Below are positions 1 through 6,411 of a stretch of 9,466 nucleotides of DNA, one piece after another; position 1 is the stretch's first letter, and each line of letters begins with the position of its first letter. Origin of the DNA: JACROF01 sp964598995 (GTDB lineage: Bacteria; Patescibacteriota; Microgenomatia; Levybacterales; UBA12049); contig CAZRDR010000064.1 of NCBI GenBank assembly GCA_964598995.1, positions 1-9,466 of the forward strand, given 5' to 3'. The position numbers and the translations under genes are program-made. A model generated the notes under the pieces. The model did no database searches. It had not been told where the DNA came from and was given only the letters and a program-made list of their open reading frames with translations.

Positions 1-107
1 TTCTTCTGAACCCACATGAGTTGAAAAAACTTCCTCAGGTTCAGATAGTTCAGAATTTAGGTTTACTAAAATAGTATTCTCCACCGTTTCATTTACCTCT
101 GTCTTGA
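1..107. other. Left-edge segment with no assignable gene
   Basis: This stretch precedes the ileS promoter. Two short open frames reach the window edge. On the minus strand a frame from a possible GTG at 84 down to base 1 encodes 28 acidic, Glu/Ser-rich residues with no stop. It has an AGAGG sequence about 11 bases before the GTG, so it could be the beginning of a divergent gene. On the plus strand, the frame from base 3 to the TAG at 72-74 could be the last 23 codons of an upstream gene. Neither shows a recognisable motif, and both are short enough to occur by chance. Sequence left of the window would decide. Confidence 0.25.
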
Positions 108-136
108 TTGAACAATTATCCTATTTCAGCTACAAT
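108..136 (+). promoter_or_regulatory. Candidate ileS promoter (leaderless type)
   Basis: TTGAAC at 108-113 (4 of 6 matches to TTGACA), a 17-base spacer, and TACAAT at 131-136 (5 of 6 matches to TATAAT). Only 7 bases lie between the -10 and the ATG at 144, so the expected transcription start is at or within about one base of the A of that ATG. No Shine-Dalgarno sequence is present. The in-frame TTG at 108 lies inside the -35 hexamer, which argues against its use as the start. No T-box-like leader is possible in this spacing. Confidence 0.6.
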
Positions 137-143
137 TAGCCTT

Positions 144-2954
144 ATGTTCAAACCTGTTAGTCCCAAAGTAAATTTCCCAGAACTTGAGAACGATATCCTC
201 GCATTTTGGAAAGAAGAAGAAATTTTTGAAAAATCTATTACTTCTCGTCCAGAGGATAAACGCTGGACTTTCTTAGATGGTCCGCCATTCGTGACAGGTA
301 TGCCTCATTATGGTCATTTGCTTGGCAGTATTCATAAAGATGTTTTTGGCCGTTACTGGACGATGAAAGGTTATCGAGTCCGAAGAGTCTGGGGATGGGA
401 CGGCCATGGTCTTCCGATTGAGAATAAAGTTGAGGGAAAGCTTGAGATCAAAAGTAAGAAGGATATCGAGAACGTCGTCGGTGTTAAAAAGTTCATCGAA
501 GAATGTAAAGTCTATGTCGATCAGATATCAGGTGAGTGGGAGTGGTATGTCGATCATATCGGTCGCTGGGTTGATTTCAAAAATGCTTACAAGACTTGGG
601 ACACTCCGTATATGGAATCAGTGATGTGGGTCTTTAAGCAAATGTATGACAAAGGCCATATCTATAAAGGTTTGAAAGTTACTCTTTATTGTCCTCACTG
701 TGCAACACCTATCTCTAATTTCGAAGTTGCCATGGATGCCGATAATTATAAAGAGATACCTGATGCTGCGACTACCTATAAGTATCCAGTTGAAGGACAA
801 GATGACACTTACATCCTCGCTTGGTCGACGACGCCTTGGAATAAGATCGTGACGCCAGCACTGGCTGTAAATCCCGAACTCGAGTATGTCAAGGTAAAAC
901 AAAACGATGAGTTTTATATCCTCGCCAAATCGACCATCAAAATACTTGGAGATACTCCTTATGAGATTGTTGAGGAAATGAAGGGGACAGATCTTGTCGG
1001 CTTGAGGTTCGTTCCTCATTATGATTATTACGAGATCAAGCCAAATGAAAAAGCTTTTATCGTTATTCCTGGCGATTTCGTTACAGCAGACGAGGGAACT
1101 GGTGTCGTTACCATCGCTGCCTATGGCGAGGAAGATTTGAAAGTTATGCAGGAGCAGAATATCCATATCGAGCTGCATGTGGATGAAGAAGGAACTATTA
1201 AGCCTGATGTACCCAAATTCGCAGGTATGTACTATCTTAAGGCGAACAAAGCTGTCAATGAGGATCTAGCCGCAAGAGGATTACTCTATAAGGATGAGAC
1301 GGTTCCTCATAACGTACCGCTGTGCTGGCGCTGTCATACACGTCTCTACTATGCACCAATTAATGCCTGGTATGTAAATATCCAAGCCATGAAAGAACAA
1401 CTCATTAAGACCAATGAGGATGTTAATTGGTTTCCGAAGCATTTCAAATATGGCCGCTTCCTAAAAAGCCTTGAGAATGCCCCAGACTGGAATATCTCCC
1501 GCAATCGCTACTGGGGAAGTCCTGTGCCTGTCTGGGAGTGCAAATGTGGCGAGCGATTCGTTCCAGGTTCACTGAAAGAATTAGAGGATGCCTCAGGTAA
1601 AAAAGTTACCGATCTCCATAAGCCTGAAATCGATGAAGTAACTGTCAAATGTCAGAAGTGCGGTGAGGAAATGCATCGTGTTCCTGAAGTCTTAGATAGC
1701 TGGATCGAGGCCGGAAGTGCATCATTTGCTGAGAGACATTTTCCATTTGATTCGACTGAAAAGCTTGAGGATTTTTTCCCGCCAGATTTCATCGCAGAAT
1801 ACACAGGCCAGATTAGAGCCTGGTTCTATGTTCTCCATGTCATAGGTGGTGCGCTGTATGGTACGAAAGCATTTAAAAATGTCGGCGTCGAAGGAGTAAT
1901 TTTAGGAACCGATGGTCGGAAGATGAGTAAAAATCTAGGGAATTACCCAGATCCGAAGGGGTTACTCGAGAAATTCGGCGGTGATGCCCTGCGACTTTAC
2001 CTCATGTCCAGTCCGATCATGCATGGTGAGGACATCATTATTTCAGAGGAACAGTATCGTAACCAGGTCAGAGGCATGATGCTTATTCTCTGGAACGTCT
2101 ATAACTTCTTTATTCAAAATGCGCTCATTGATGGTTTTAAGCCAGATGGAGAAGTCCATTCTGAGAACGTTTTGGACAAATGGATTACCTCACTTCTTCA
2201 TGGCTTAATTAAAGATATTACGAAGTCTCTTGACGCATACGATACAGTGGTCGCTATCGATAAGATTAAGGTCTTTATCGATAGTCTGTCTACTTGGTAT
2301 CTCAGACGTAGTCGTGATCGAGTCGGTCCGACAGCAGGTAGTGAGGAAGATAAACAGAATTTCTACTCTACGATGTATCAGGTCTTAGTCACGATGACGC
2401 AATTAATTGCTCCGATTACGCCATTTATCGCTGAGGCGATGTATAAAAATTTGACTGAATTAGAGTCAGTCCATCTTACTGACTGGCCGGCAGTTGATTC
2501 ATCATTAATAGATACTGAGCTGGAATCCCAAATGATTTTCATTCGTAAGATCGTCGAGACAGGTCATGCGGTGCGTAAGGAAAGTGGCCTTAAAGTCCGC
2601 CAGCCACTCTCGAAGGCAACTATCAGACTAGGAAAAGATGCGGTGAAATTTAAAGACACGTTAGACTTTTTGATAAAAGATGAACTGAATGTTAAAGAAC
2701 TCGAGTTCGTCAGTTCAGATGCAGAAATAACGATCGAATTTGATACTACCTTAACTCCTATCCTTGAAGCAGAGGGACAGGCTCGTGAGATTATTCGTAA
2801 AATCCAAGATGAGAGAAAACGGCTTGAGACAGATCCAACTGAGTTAGTAAACGTTAGCCTTGAGGCATGGCCTCAAGAATTTGAAGAGGAGATTAAGAAA
2901 AAAACACTTACCTCGACACTAACAGTTGGAAATTTTGAAGTAACTCGTCTCTAA
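144..2954 (+). CDS. ileS: Isoleucyl-tRNA synthetase, type 2, with degenerate editing site
   Basis: Charges tRNA-Ile with isoleucine in the cytoplasm; class Ia synthetase. The start is placed at ATG 144 (936 aa) because the promoter ends at 136. Visible motifs: HIGH variant HYGH at residues 55-58, GWDGHGLP, the WVDF...TWDT...MESVMWVFKQ block and SNFEV typical of the eukaryote/archaea-like type 2 enzymes, a CxC...CxxC zinc ribbon (C466, C468, C503, C506), and KMSKN at 593-597 in place of KMSKS, followed by a helical anticodon-binding C-terminus. Type 2 enzymes are usually about 1,000 aa or longer and often resist mupirocin; this one is compact. The CP1 editing domain is present, but its key motifs are altered: STTPW is followed by N233 and T237, and the GTGxVH motif has Thr323 for His, while Asp331 is kept. 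The stop overlaps the rodA start (TAATG), suggesting translational coupling. Confidence 0.96.
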   Translation: MFKPVSPKVNFPELENDILAFWKEEEIFEKSITSRPEDKRWTFLDGPPFVTGMPHYGHLLGSIHKDVFGRYWTMKGYRVRRVWGWDGHGLPIENKVEGKLEIKSKKDIENVVGVKKFIEECKVYVDQISGEWEWYVDHIGRWVDFKNAYKTWDTPYMESVMWVFKQMYDKGHIYKGLKVTLYCPHCATPISNFEVAMDADNYKEIPDAATTYKYPVEGQDDTYILAWSTTPWNKIVTPALAVNPELEYVKVKQNDEFYILAKSTIKILGDTPYEIVEEMKGTDLVGLRFVPHYDYYEIKPNEKAFIVIPGDFVTADEGTGVVTIAAYGEEDLKVMQEQNIHIELHVDEEGTIKPDVPKFAGMYYLKANKAVNEDLAARGLLYKDETVPHNVPLCWRCHTRLYYAPINAWYVNIQAMKEQLIKTNEDVNWFPKHFKYGRFLKSLENAPDWNISRNRYWGSPVPVWECKCGERFVPGSLKELEDASGKKVTDLHKPEIDEVTVKCQKCGEEMHRVPEVLDSWIEAGSASFAERHFPFDSTEKLEDFFPPDFIAEYTGQIRAWFYVLHVIGGALYGTKAFKNVGVEGVILGTDGRKMSKNLGNYPDPKGLLEKFGGDALRLYLMSSPIMHGEDIIISEEQYRNQVRGMMLILWNVYNFFIQNALIDGFKPDGEVHSENVLDKWITSLLHGLIKDITKSLDAYDTVVAIDKIKVFIDSLSTWYLRRSRDRVGPTAGSEEDKQNFYSTMYQVLVTMTQLIAPITPFIAEAMYKNLTELESVHLTDWPAVDSSLIDTELESQMIFIRKIVETGHAVRKESGLKVRQPLSKATIRLGKDAVKFKDTLDFLIKDELNVKELEFVSSDAEITIEFDTTLTPILEAEGQAREIIRKIQDERKRLETDPTELVNVSLEAWPQEFEEEIKKKTLTSTLTVGNFEVTRL

Positions 2955-4036
2955 TGCGAAAAAAAACTCTGTTTGGCATCGACTGGTGGCTGTTAGCTCC
3001 AGTTGCTGTCTTACTTATCGTCAGTCTGGTAACGCTTCTCTCATTGAGTAAGTCTCTTTTTTTCAATCAACTTTTTACTCTTATCGTGGGGATTATCGCT
3101 TTTTATTTTTCCTCGCGAATGCGTGTCGAAACGCTGCAGCGCTTAAGCCTTCCCATATATGTCGTTTCTATTATCGCGCTTCTTGTTGTGTTAGTAATCG
3201 GATTTGAGAGTCATGGTGCGGTGCGCTGGATCTCATTTTTCGGATTTCCTATCCAGTTTTCAGAAGTTCTCAAACCATTTCTTGCTCTAGCATTGGCTTC
3301 TTTTTTAGCCAAGCATCCTGACCGATCATTCCGCTCGTTAATTACTGTTTTGCTTCTTCTAGCCCCAATTTTTGGTCTCATTGCATTTCAGCCTGATCTT
3401 GGAAATGCGTTGATCTATGTTGGTGTAGTGATGCTGGTACTGATTACTTATGGTTACCCTTTGAAATGGTTTGCCCTCTTGGCGTTGCCTTTTGCGCTCA
3501 TTTCACCACTGGTCTGGGAGCTTCTGCATGACTACCAGCGCAAAAGATTGCTGACTTTTATTAACCCAACGAGTGACCCGCTAGGCGCTTCATATAATGT
3601 TATTCAGGCGATGATCGCAGTAGGATCGGGGATGTTTTTAGGGAAGGGCTTAAGTCAGGGGACACAGTCAGGTCTCAGGTTCCTGCCTGAACGACATACT
3701 GACTTTATTTTCGCCACATTATCGGAAGGATTAGGCTTTATCGGAGCGATGATTATCTTAGCAGCATTCGTCTTCTTATGCGTTAGAATTTATATGCTTT
3801 TCTCAAGTATGGATAATGATTTTGCTAAGGTTTTCGCATCCATCGTTTTTTCCTTCTTTCTCATTCACTTTTTCGTAAATATCGGCATGAATGTAGCGTT
3901 ATTGCCTGTCGTGGGTGTGACGTTGCCTTTCGTTTCGTTCGGAGGAAATTCGCTATTATCGAACTTTATTTTCTTAGGATTACTCTCTGCGATGGCCTCA
4001 ACCTATTCCAAGCAGTCGGTGCTGGAAATCAAATGA
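2954..4036 (+). CDS. rodA: SEDS-family peptidoglycan glycosyltransferase, RodA-like (FtsW possible)
   Basis: Integral membrane protein of 360 aa, hydrophobic throughout, with roughly ten membrane segments. SEDS proteins polymerise lipid II into glycan strands together with a class B penicillin-binding protein. Family signatures: GAVRWISFFGFPIQFSEVLKP (88-108, with FSE where PSE is usual), QPDLG (146-150), DPLGASYNVIQAMIAVGSG (208-226), GTQSGLRFLPERHTDFIF (236-253) with D250 at the position of the catalytic Asp of the family, and GVTLPFVSFGGNS (321-333; usually YGGSS). The QPDLG motif favours RodA (elongation) over FtsW (division), but motifs alone do not settle it. The ATG overlaps the last base of the ileS stop and has no ribosome binding site, so it is probably translated by coupling. 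No partner PBP or mreBCD gene is in the window. Confidence 0.88.
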   Translation: MRKKTLFGIDWWLLAPVAVLLIVSLVTLLSLSKSLFFNQLFTLIVGIIAFYFSSRMRVETLQRLSLPIYVVSIIALLVVLVIGFESHGAVRWISFFGFPIQFSEVLKPFLALALASFLAKHPDRSFRSLITVLLLLAPIFGLIAFQPDLGNALIYVGVVMLVLITYGYPLKWFALLALPFALISPLVWELLHDYQRKRLLTFINPTSDPLGASYNVIQAMIAVGSGMFLGKGLSQGTQSGLRFLPERHTDFIFATLSEGLGFIGAMIILAAFVFLCVRIYMLFSSMDNDFAKVFASIVFSFFLIHFFVNIGMNVALLPVVGVTLPFVSFGGNSLLSNFIFLGLLSAMASTYSKQSVLEIK

Positions 4037-4042
4037 GGGATC

Positions 4043-4051
4043 TGCTATAAT
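4043..4051 (+). promoter_or_regulatory. Extended -10 promoter of rplU
   Basis: TGCTATAAT: a perfect -10 (4046-4051) preceded by the TGn extension. The -35 region is poor (TGGAAA at 4023-4028, 17-base spacer), as is common for extended -10 promoters. It lies in the 26-base gap between the rodA stop and the rplU ATG at 4063. The expected start is near 4058, giving a leader of about 5 bases. The TTG at 4051, which would add four residues to L21, overlaps the -10 and so is unlikely to be the start on this transcript. Confidence 0.6.
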
Positions 4052-4062
4052 TGGTGGACATT

Positions 4063-4464
4063 ATGAACTACGCAATTATCAAAACAGGCGGCAAGCAATA
4101 CAAAGTAGCTGAGGGTGATGTTATCACCGTTGAGCGCTTAGCTACACAGCCGAACGAAACTATTACATTTTCTGATGTTTTACTTCATGTGAATGATGGC
4201 GAGTCAGTCTTTGGTCAGCCAACTATTTCAGGCTTCACAGTAACTGGTAAGGTTCTCGATCATATCCGTGGTGAGAAGATCAGAGTTGCGAAATACAAAG
4301 CTAAAGTTCGTTATCGCCGAGTTACTGGTCATCGTCAGGAACTCTCAAAGGTTCAAATTGAGTCAATTGGTGGTCATAAAGCTGATAAAAAAGCTCCAGC
4401 TAAAGCAGAAGTAGCAACTGAAGCACCTGTCAAAAAAACTTCACGAAAATCTGCTCAAAAATAA
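4063..4464 (+). CDS. rplU: 50S ribosomal protein L21
   Basis: Large-subunit protein that binds 23S rRNA. The start is ATG 4063 (133 aa), giving the canonical opening MNYAIIKTGGKQYKV. The C-terminal half of the core has the typical basic run KIRVAKYKAKVRYRRVTGHR, followed by a KVQIESI ending. After about residue 104 there is a Lys/Ala-rich, low-complexity tail of roughly 29 residues, longer than in most L21 proteins and probably disordered. The usual L21-L27 neighbour order is kept, but rpmA has its own promoter just downstream. A GGTGG at 4053-4057 lies 5 bases before the ATG and could help on read-through transcripts from rodA, but it would be upstream of the expected start of the rplU transcript. 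Confidence 0.96.
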   Translation: MNYAIIKTGGKQYKVAEGDVITVERLATQPNETITFSDVLLHVNDGESVFGQPTISGFTVTGKVLDHIRGEKIRVAKYKAKVRYRRVTGHRQELSKVQIESIGGHKADKKAPAKAEVATEAPVKKTSRKSAQK

Positions 4465-4467
4465 CTA

Positions 4468-4496
4468 TTGACATCTGTGAAAACAACTACTATGAT
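4468..4496 (+). promoter_or_regulatory. Strong rpmA-parB promoter
   Basis: Perfect -35 TTGACA (4468-4473), a 17-base spacer and TATGAT (4491-4496, 5 of 6). The -35 begins 3 bases after the rplU stop codon. The predicted start is near 4503, giving a leader of about 33 bases that contains a Shine-Dalgarno sequence. It should drive rpmA and the overlapping parB. The spacer, -10 and start point are covered by an inverted repeat (4476-4511). Confidence 0.75.
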
Positions 4497-4511
4497 AGTC
4501 TTGTTTTCACA
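4476..4511. repeat. 36-bp inverted repeat over the rpmA promoter, possible operator
   Basis: Outer arms TGTGAAAACAA (4476-4486) and TTGTTTTCACA (4501-4511) are perfect 11-bp reverse complements. The 14-base centre contains a second, nested dyad, ACTAT-G-ATAGT (4489-4499), which contains the -10 hexamer. A protein bound here would cover the spacer, -10 and start point, so a repressor operator is the simplest reading (inference). In RNA reading through from rplU it could also fold into a hairpin, but no U-tract follows, so it is not a standard terminator. The arms resemble ParB-site (parS) halves, GTGAAACA and TGTTTCAC, with one extra A/T and in outward order; this is suggestive only. Confidence 0.65.
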
Positions 4512-4518
4512 ACTCAGC

Positions 4519-4525
4519 GAAAGGA
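4519..4525 (+). promoter_or_regulatory. Shine-Dalgarno sequence of rpmA
   Basis: GAAAGGA, with AGGA ending 10 bases before the ATG at 4536. It is the clearest ribosome binding site in the window and fits the fact that rpmA is the one plus-strand gene whose promoter leaves a proper leader. Confidence 0.6.
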
Positions 4526-4535
4526 TAAATAAACA

Positions 4536-4787
4536 ATGGCACATACAAAATCACAAGGCGCAGTAAAAGGTAATAGAGATTCCCAGGCTAAAAGACTTGG
4601 TGTTAAAGTCTATGGTGGCAGTAAGGTCATGCCTGGCAACATCATCGTTCGTCAGCGTGGTACTCAGTTTAACGCTGGTAATGGTGTAGAGATGGGTAAA
4701 GACTTCACACTTTTTGCCGTTAGAGAAGGCGTCGTTAACTTCAAAACTAGACTCAGTAAAAAAGTGGTCGAAGTAATCAATGGATAA
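4536..4787 (+). CDS. rpmA: 50S ribosomal protein L27
   Basis: Large-subunit protein of 83 aa whose N-terminus reaches the peptidyl-transferase centre. The family pattern is clear: MAHTKSQG opening, RDSQAKRLGVKVYGGS (residues 14-29), VMPGNIIVRQRGTQFNAGNGVEMGKDFTLFA and a basic VNFKTRLSKKVVEV ending. The protein starts directly with MAH, so there is no cleavable N-terminal extension of the Firmicutes type. The usual GGSxxNGRDS segment reads QGAVKGNRDS here, with the Gly-Asn order swapped and one Gly replaced by Gln. The stop codon lies inside the beginning of parB (8-base overlap), so the two are one transcription unit with probable translational coupling. Confidence 0.97.
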   Translation: MAHTKSQGAVKGNRDSQAKRLGVKVYGGSKVMPGNIIVRQRGTQFNAGNGVEMGKDFTLFAVREGVVNFKTRLSKKVVEVING

Positions 4788-5667
4788 CAAACAAGGTCAA
4801 TTGACCGAACTTGAAACAACACAACTGCAATCAAATCCTCTGCAGCCTCGTGGGGTAATCCTCCAAGACTCATTAACTGATCTCGTCGAATCAATCCGTG
4901 AACAAGGCATCCTGGAGCCTATTGTCGTCGCACGTACTCCAGCTGGCTATCAAATCATTGCCGGTGAGCGTCGTTGGAGAGCAGCAAAAATCCTTGGTCT
5001 ACCAAAAGTCCCAGTCGTCATTAAAGACACAACTCCTCAGGGAATGCTTGAAATGTCTATCGTTGAGAACGTTCAGCGCGAAGATCTTAATCCTATCGAG
5101 CGAGCGTTATCATACAAGCGCCTTATCGATGAATTCGGTCTCGGCACGAATGAAGTCGCTAAACGCATCGGTAAGAGTGCTCCAACAGTCAGTAATACTA
5201 TTCGTCTTCTCTCCCTTCCTGATGCTATTAAAGACGCTTTAGTCGCTGGCGTTATCACAGAAGGACACGTTAGACCTCTTATCTCACTCGGTGATCCTAA
5301 ATTAATGCTTGAGCTTTTTAAGAGAATTCTGCGTGATAACCTCACCGTTCGACAGACTGAGGATCTCTCACGTAAAGTAAAGGGTGAAGTTCAGCAGAAA
5401 GAGCCTGAAAAGAGTAAGGATCGCCTTTGGGTTCCAGAACAGGATAGTATGGCTGCACACCTTCAGGAGAAATATCGTGTCGACGATGTGAAGATCTTCC
5501 AATCAAGTAAACTTGCACGCATGACTATTGTCATTAAAGGTGATGTTGATGTTACGACTAAGAAATTAAAGGAAATCCATGATATTTTAAGTTCGGCAAA
5601 TGTTGGAGAAGCGAAAGAAGAGCCAGCAGCAGATACATCAGCCTCTGAACCCCTTACAGCTCAATAA
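4780..5667 (+). CDS. parB: ParB/Spo0J-family chromosome partition protein
   Basis: Predicted CTP-dependent DNA clamp that loads at parS sites near the origin and helps chromosome segregation. Length is 295 aa, normal for the family. Order: N-terminal ParB/sulfiredoxin-like CTPase domain (about 10-105) with motif GERRWRAA (62-69) and ENVQREDLNPIE (96-107); helix-turn-helix parS-binding domain (about 118-200, with VAKRIGKSAPTVSNTIRLL at 126-144); a charged linker; a C-terminal dimerisation domain (about 218-272); and an Ala/Glu-rich tail. All nucleotide-binding signatures look intact. parA, its usual neighbour, is absent from the window. The ATG lies 8 bases inside rpmA with no good ribosome binding site, so expression probably depends on rpmA translation. 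The stop is 2 bases from the lepB stop on the other strand. Confidence 0.95.
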   Translation: MDNKQGQLTELETTQLQSNPLQPRGVILQDSLTDLVESIREQGILEPIVVARTPAGYQIIAGERRWRAAKILGLPKVPVVIKDTTPQGMLEMSIVENVQREDLNPIERALSYKRLIDEFGLGTNEVAKRIGKSAPTVSNTIRLLSLPDAIKDALVAGVITEGHVRPLISLGDPKLMLELFKRILRDNLTVRQTEDLSRKVKGEVQQKEPEKSKDRLWVPEQDSMAAHLQEKYRVDDVKIFQSSKLARMTIVIKGDVDVTTKKLKEIHDILSSANVGEAKEEPAADTSASEPLTAQ

Positions 5668-5669
5668 TC

Positions 5670-6257
5670 TTATTTCGTTGCCGAAGTAAATGGATTACTT
5701 ACTACGTGTGCATCCGAAATTGGCCAATAGACGAAGAACGATTTTCCGATAATTGCCTTTTCTTGTAAGAGTCCCCATTCTCTCGAGTCAGAGCTATACG
5801 ATCTATTATCACCGAGCACAAAGACTGATCCAGCAGGGACTTTCTTTTCGAAATTATCAGCGAGGAATGTTCCGCCATACGTTCTCACGTCAGAGCTCAG
5901 ATATGCGCTCTCATCGAGTTTTTGACCATTAACATATACATAGCCGCCTTTAAGCTCTACCGTGTCTCCTGGGAGCCCTATAACACGTTTAATGAAGTCT
6001 TTATCATCCTCGATCGGTGCCTTAAAGACTATGACATCCCCTCGTTTGATATGCCCGAGCTTTATCCCCAGAATATTGGTAAAAATATATTCTCTGTCCT
6101 TATAGGTGGGGAACATTGAGTCGCCACTTACCTGAAAAGGTCGTGCGATGAAAAAGTAGATAACCAAAAAGACAGCCAGGGCCATGAGGAATGTCTGAAA
6201 AGTATCCGAGAAGAAGCCTACGACTTTATGCTTAGTTTGTGGGGGTTGTTGATCCAT
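5670..6257 (-). CDS. lepB: Signal peptidase I
   Basis: Membrane-anchored serine/lysine protease that removes signal peptides from secreted proteins. From Met at 6257 the protein has 195 aa: a short basic N-terminus, one membrane segment (about residues 17-37), then the S26 catalytic domain. Box B is SGDSMFPT with the nucleophile Ser47; box D is DFIKRVIGLPGDTV with general base Lys90; box E is GDNRSYSSDSREWG. An ATG at 6272 would add five residues, but it overlaps the -10 hexamer of the only good promoter (6271-6299), so the 6257 start is preferred. No Shine-Dalgarno sequence is seen and the expected leader is about 7 bases. The gene ends 2 bases from parB, convergent with it, with no room for an intergenic terminator. 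Confidence 0.95.
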   Translation of the reverse strand: MDQQPPQTKHKVVGFFSDTFQTFLMALAVFLVIYFFIARPFQVSGDSMFPTYKDREYIFTNILGIKLGHIKRGDVIVFKAPIEDDKDFIKRVIGLPGDTVELKGGYVYVNGQKLDESAYLSSDVRTYGGTFLADNFEKKVPAGSVFVLGDNRSYSSDSREWGLLQEKAIIGKSFFVYWPISDAHVVSNPFTSATK

Positions 6258-6270
6258 ATTCGATCTGTTC

Positions 6271-6299
6271 ATTATTCTTTATGCGAGGCTATTTGTCAA
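6271..6299 (-). promoter_or_regulatory. lepB promoter
   Basis: Read on the minus strand: TTGACA (6299-6294, perfect), a 17-base spacer and AATAAT (6276-6271, 5 of 6). The predicted start is near 6264-6265, about 7 bases before the ATG at 6257. Its -35 overlaps the -35 of the tRNA-Val promoter on the opposite strand by 5 bases. Confidence 0.7.
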
Positions 6300-6321
6300 C
6301 CAGAGGGAATTGGATTACAAT
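6293..6321 (+). promoter_or_regulatory. tRNA-Val promoter
   Basis: TTGTCA (6293-6298, 5 of 6), a 17-base spacer and TACAAT (6316-6321, 5 of 6). The -10 ends 9 bases before the mature tRNA, so the 5' leader to be removed by RNase P would be only 2-4 bases. It shares its -35 region with lepB. Confidence 0.7.
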
Positions 6322-6330
6322 TCTGTCATT

Positions 6331-6403
6331 GGTCGCATGGCTCAGTTGGTAGAGCGCTTCATTCACATTGAAGAGGTCGCTGGTTCAAGTCCAGCTGCGA
6401 CCA
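6331..6403 (+). tRNA. tRNA-Val, anticodon CAC
   Basis: A complete 73-base cloverleaf. The acceptor stem GGTCGCA/TGCGACC pairs fully, the D-stem is GCTC/GAGC with an AGTTGGTA loop, the anticodon stem is CTTCA/TGAAG, and the loop TTCACAT places CAC at positions 34-36 after U33. The variable loop is 5 bases, and the T-stem GCTGG/CCAGC carries the TTCAAGT loop. Discriminator A73 and anticodon bases A35 and C36 fit valine identity. It reads GUG codons. The 3' CCA is not encoded (CCG follows the discriminator), so it must be added by the CCA-adding enzyme. The stop codon of the convergent C39 gene begins 8 bases downstream. Confidence 0.96.
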
Positions 6404-6411
6404 CCGCTTAA

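Noticed and set aside
1..143. T-box or other riboswitch controlling ileS
   Set aside because: The predicted transcript starts at the ATG, leaving no leader, and no T-box sequence or specifier stem is seen.
108..143. TTG start at 108 giving a longer IleRS
   Set aside because: The codon lies in the putative -35 hexamer, and the extra 12 residues have no counterpart in the family; ATG 144 fits better.
618..1178. 186-codon minus-strand open frame opposite ileS
   Set aside because: It lies wholly antisense to strongly conserved IleRS motifs, and its translation shows no recognisable domain; it is a shadow frame.
4051..4062. TTG start at 4051 for L21
   Set aside because: It overlaps the last base of the -10 hexamer, and L21 proteins normally begin MxYAIIxTGGKQY, matching ATG 4063.
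4476..4511. Rho-independent terminator between rplU and rpmA
   Set aside because: The hairpin arms are perfect, but no U-tract follows on the plus strand and the structure overlaps a strong promoter, so an operator fits better.
4476..4511. Canonical parS site
   Set aside because: The half-sites carry an extra base, are separated by 14 bases and are in the opposite order to TGTTTCAC-GTGAAACA.
6258..6272. ATG 6272 as the lepB start
   Set aside because: It overlaps the -10 element of the lepB promoter and would not be on the transcript.
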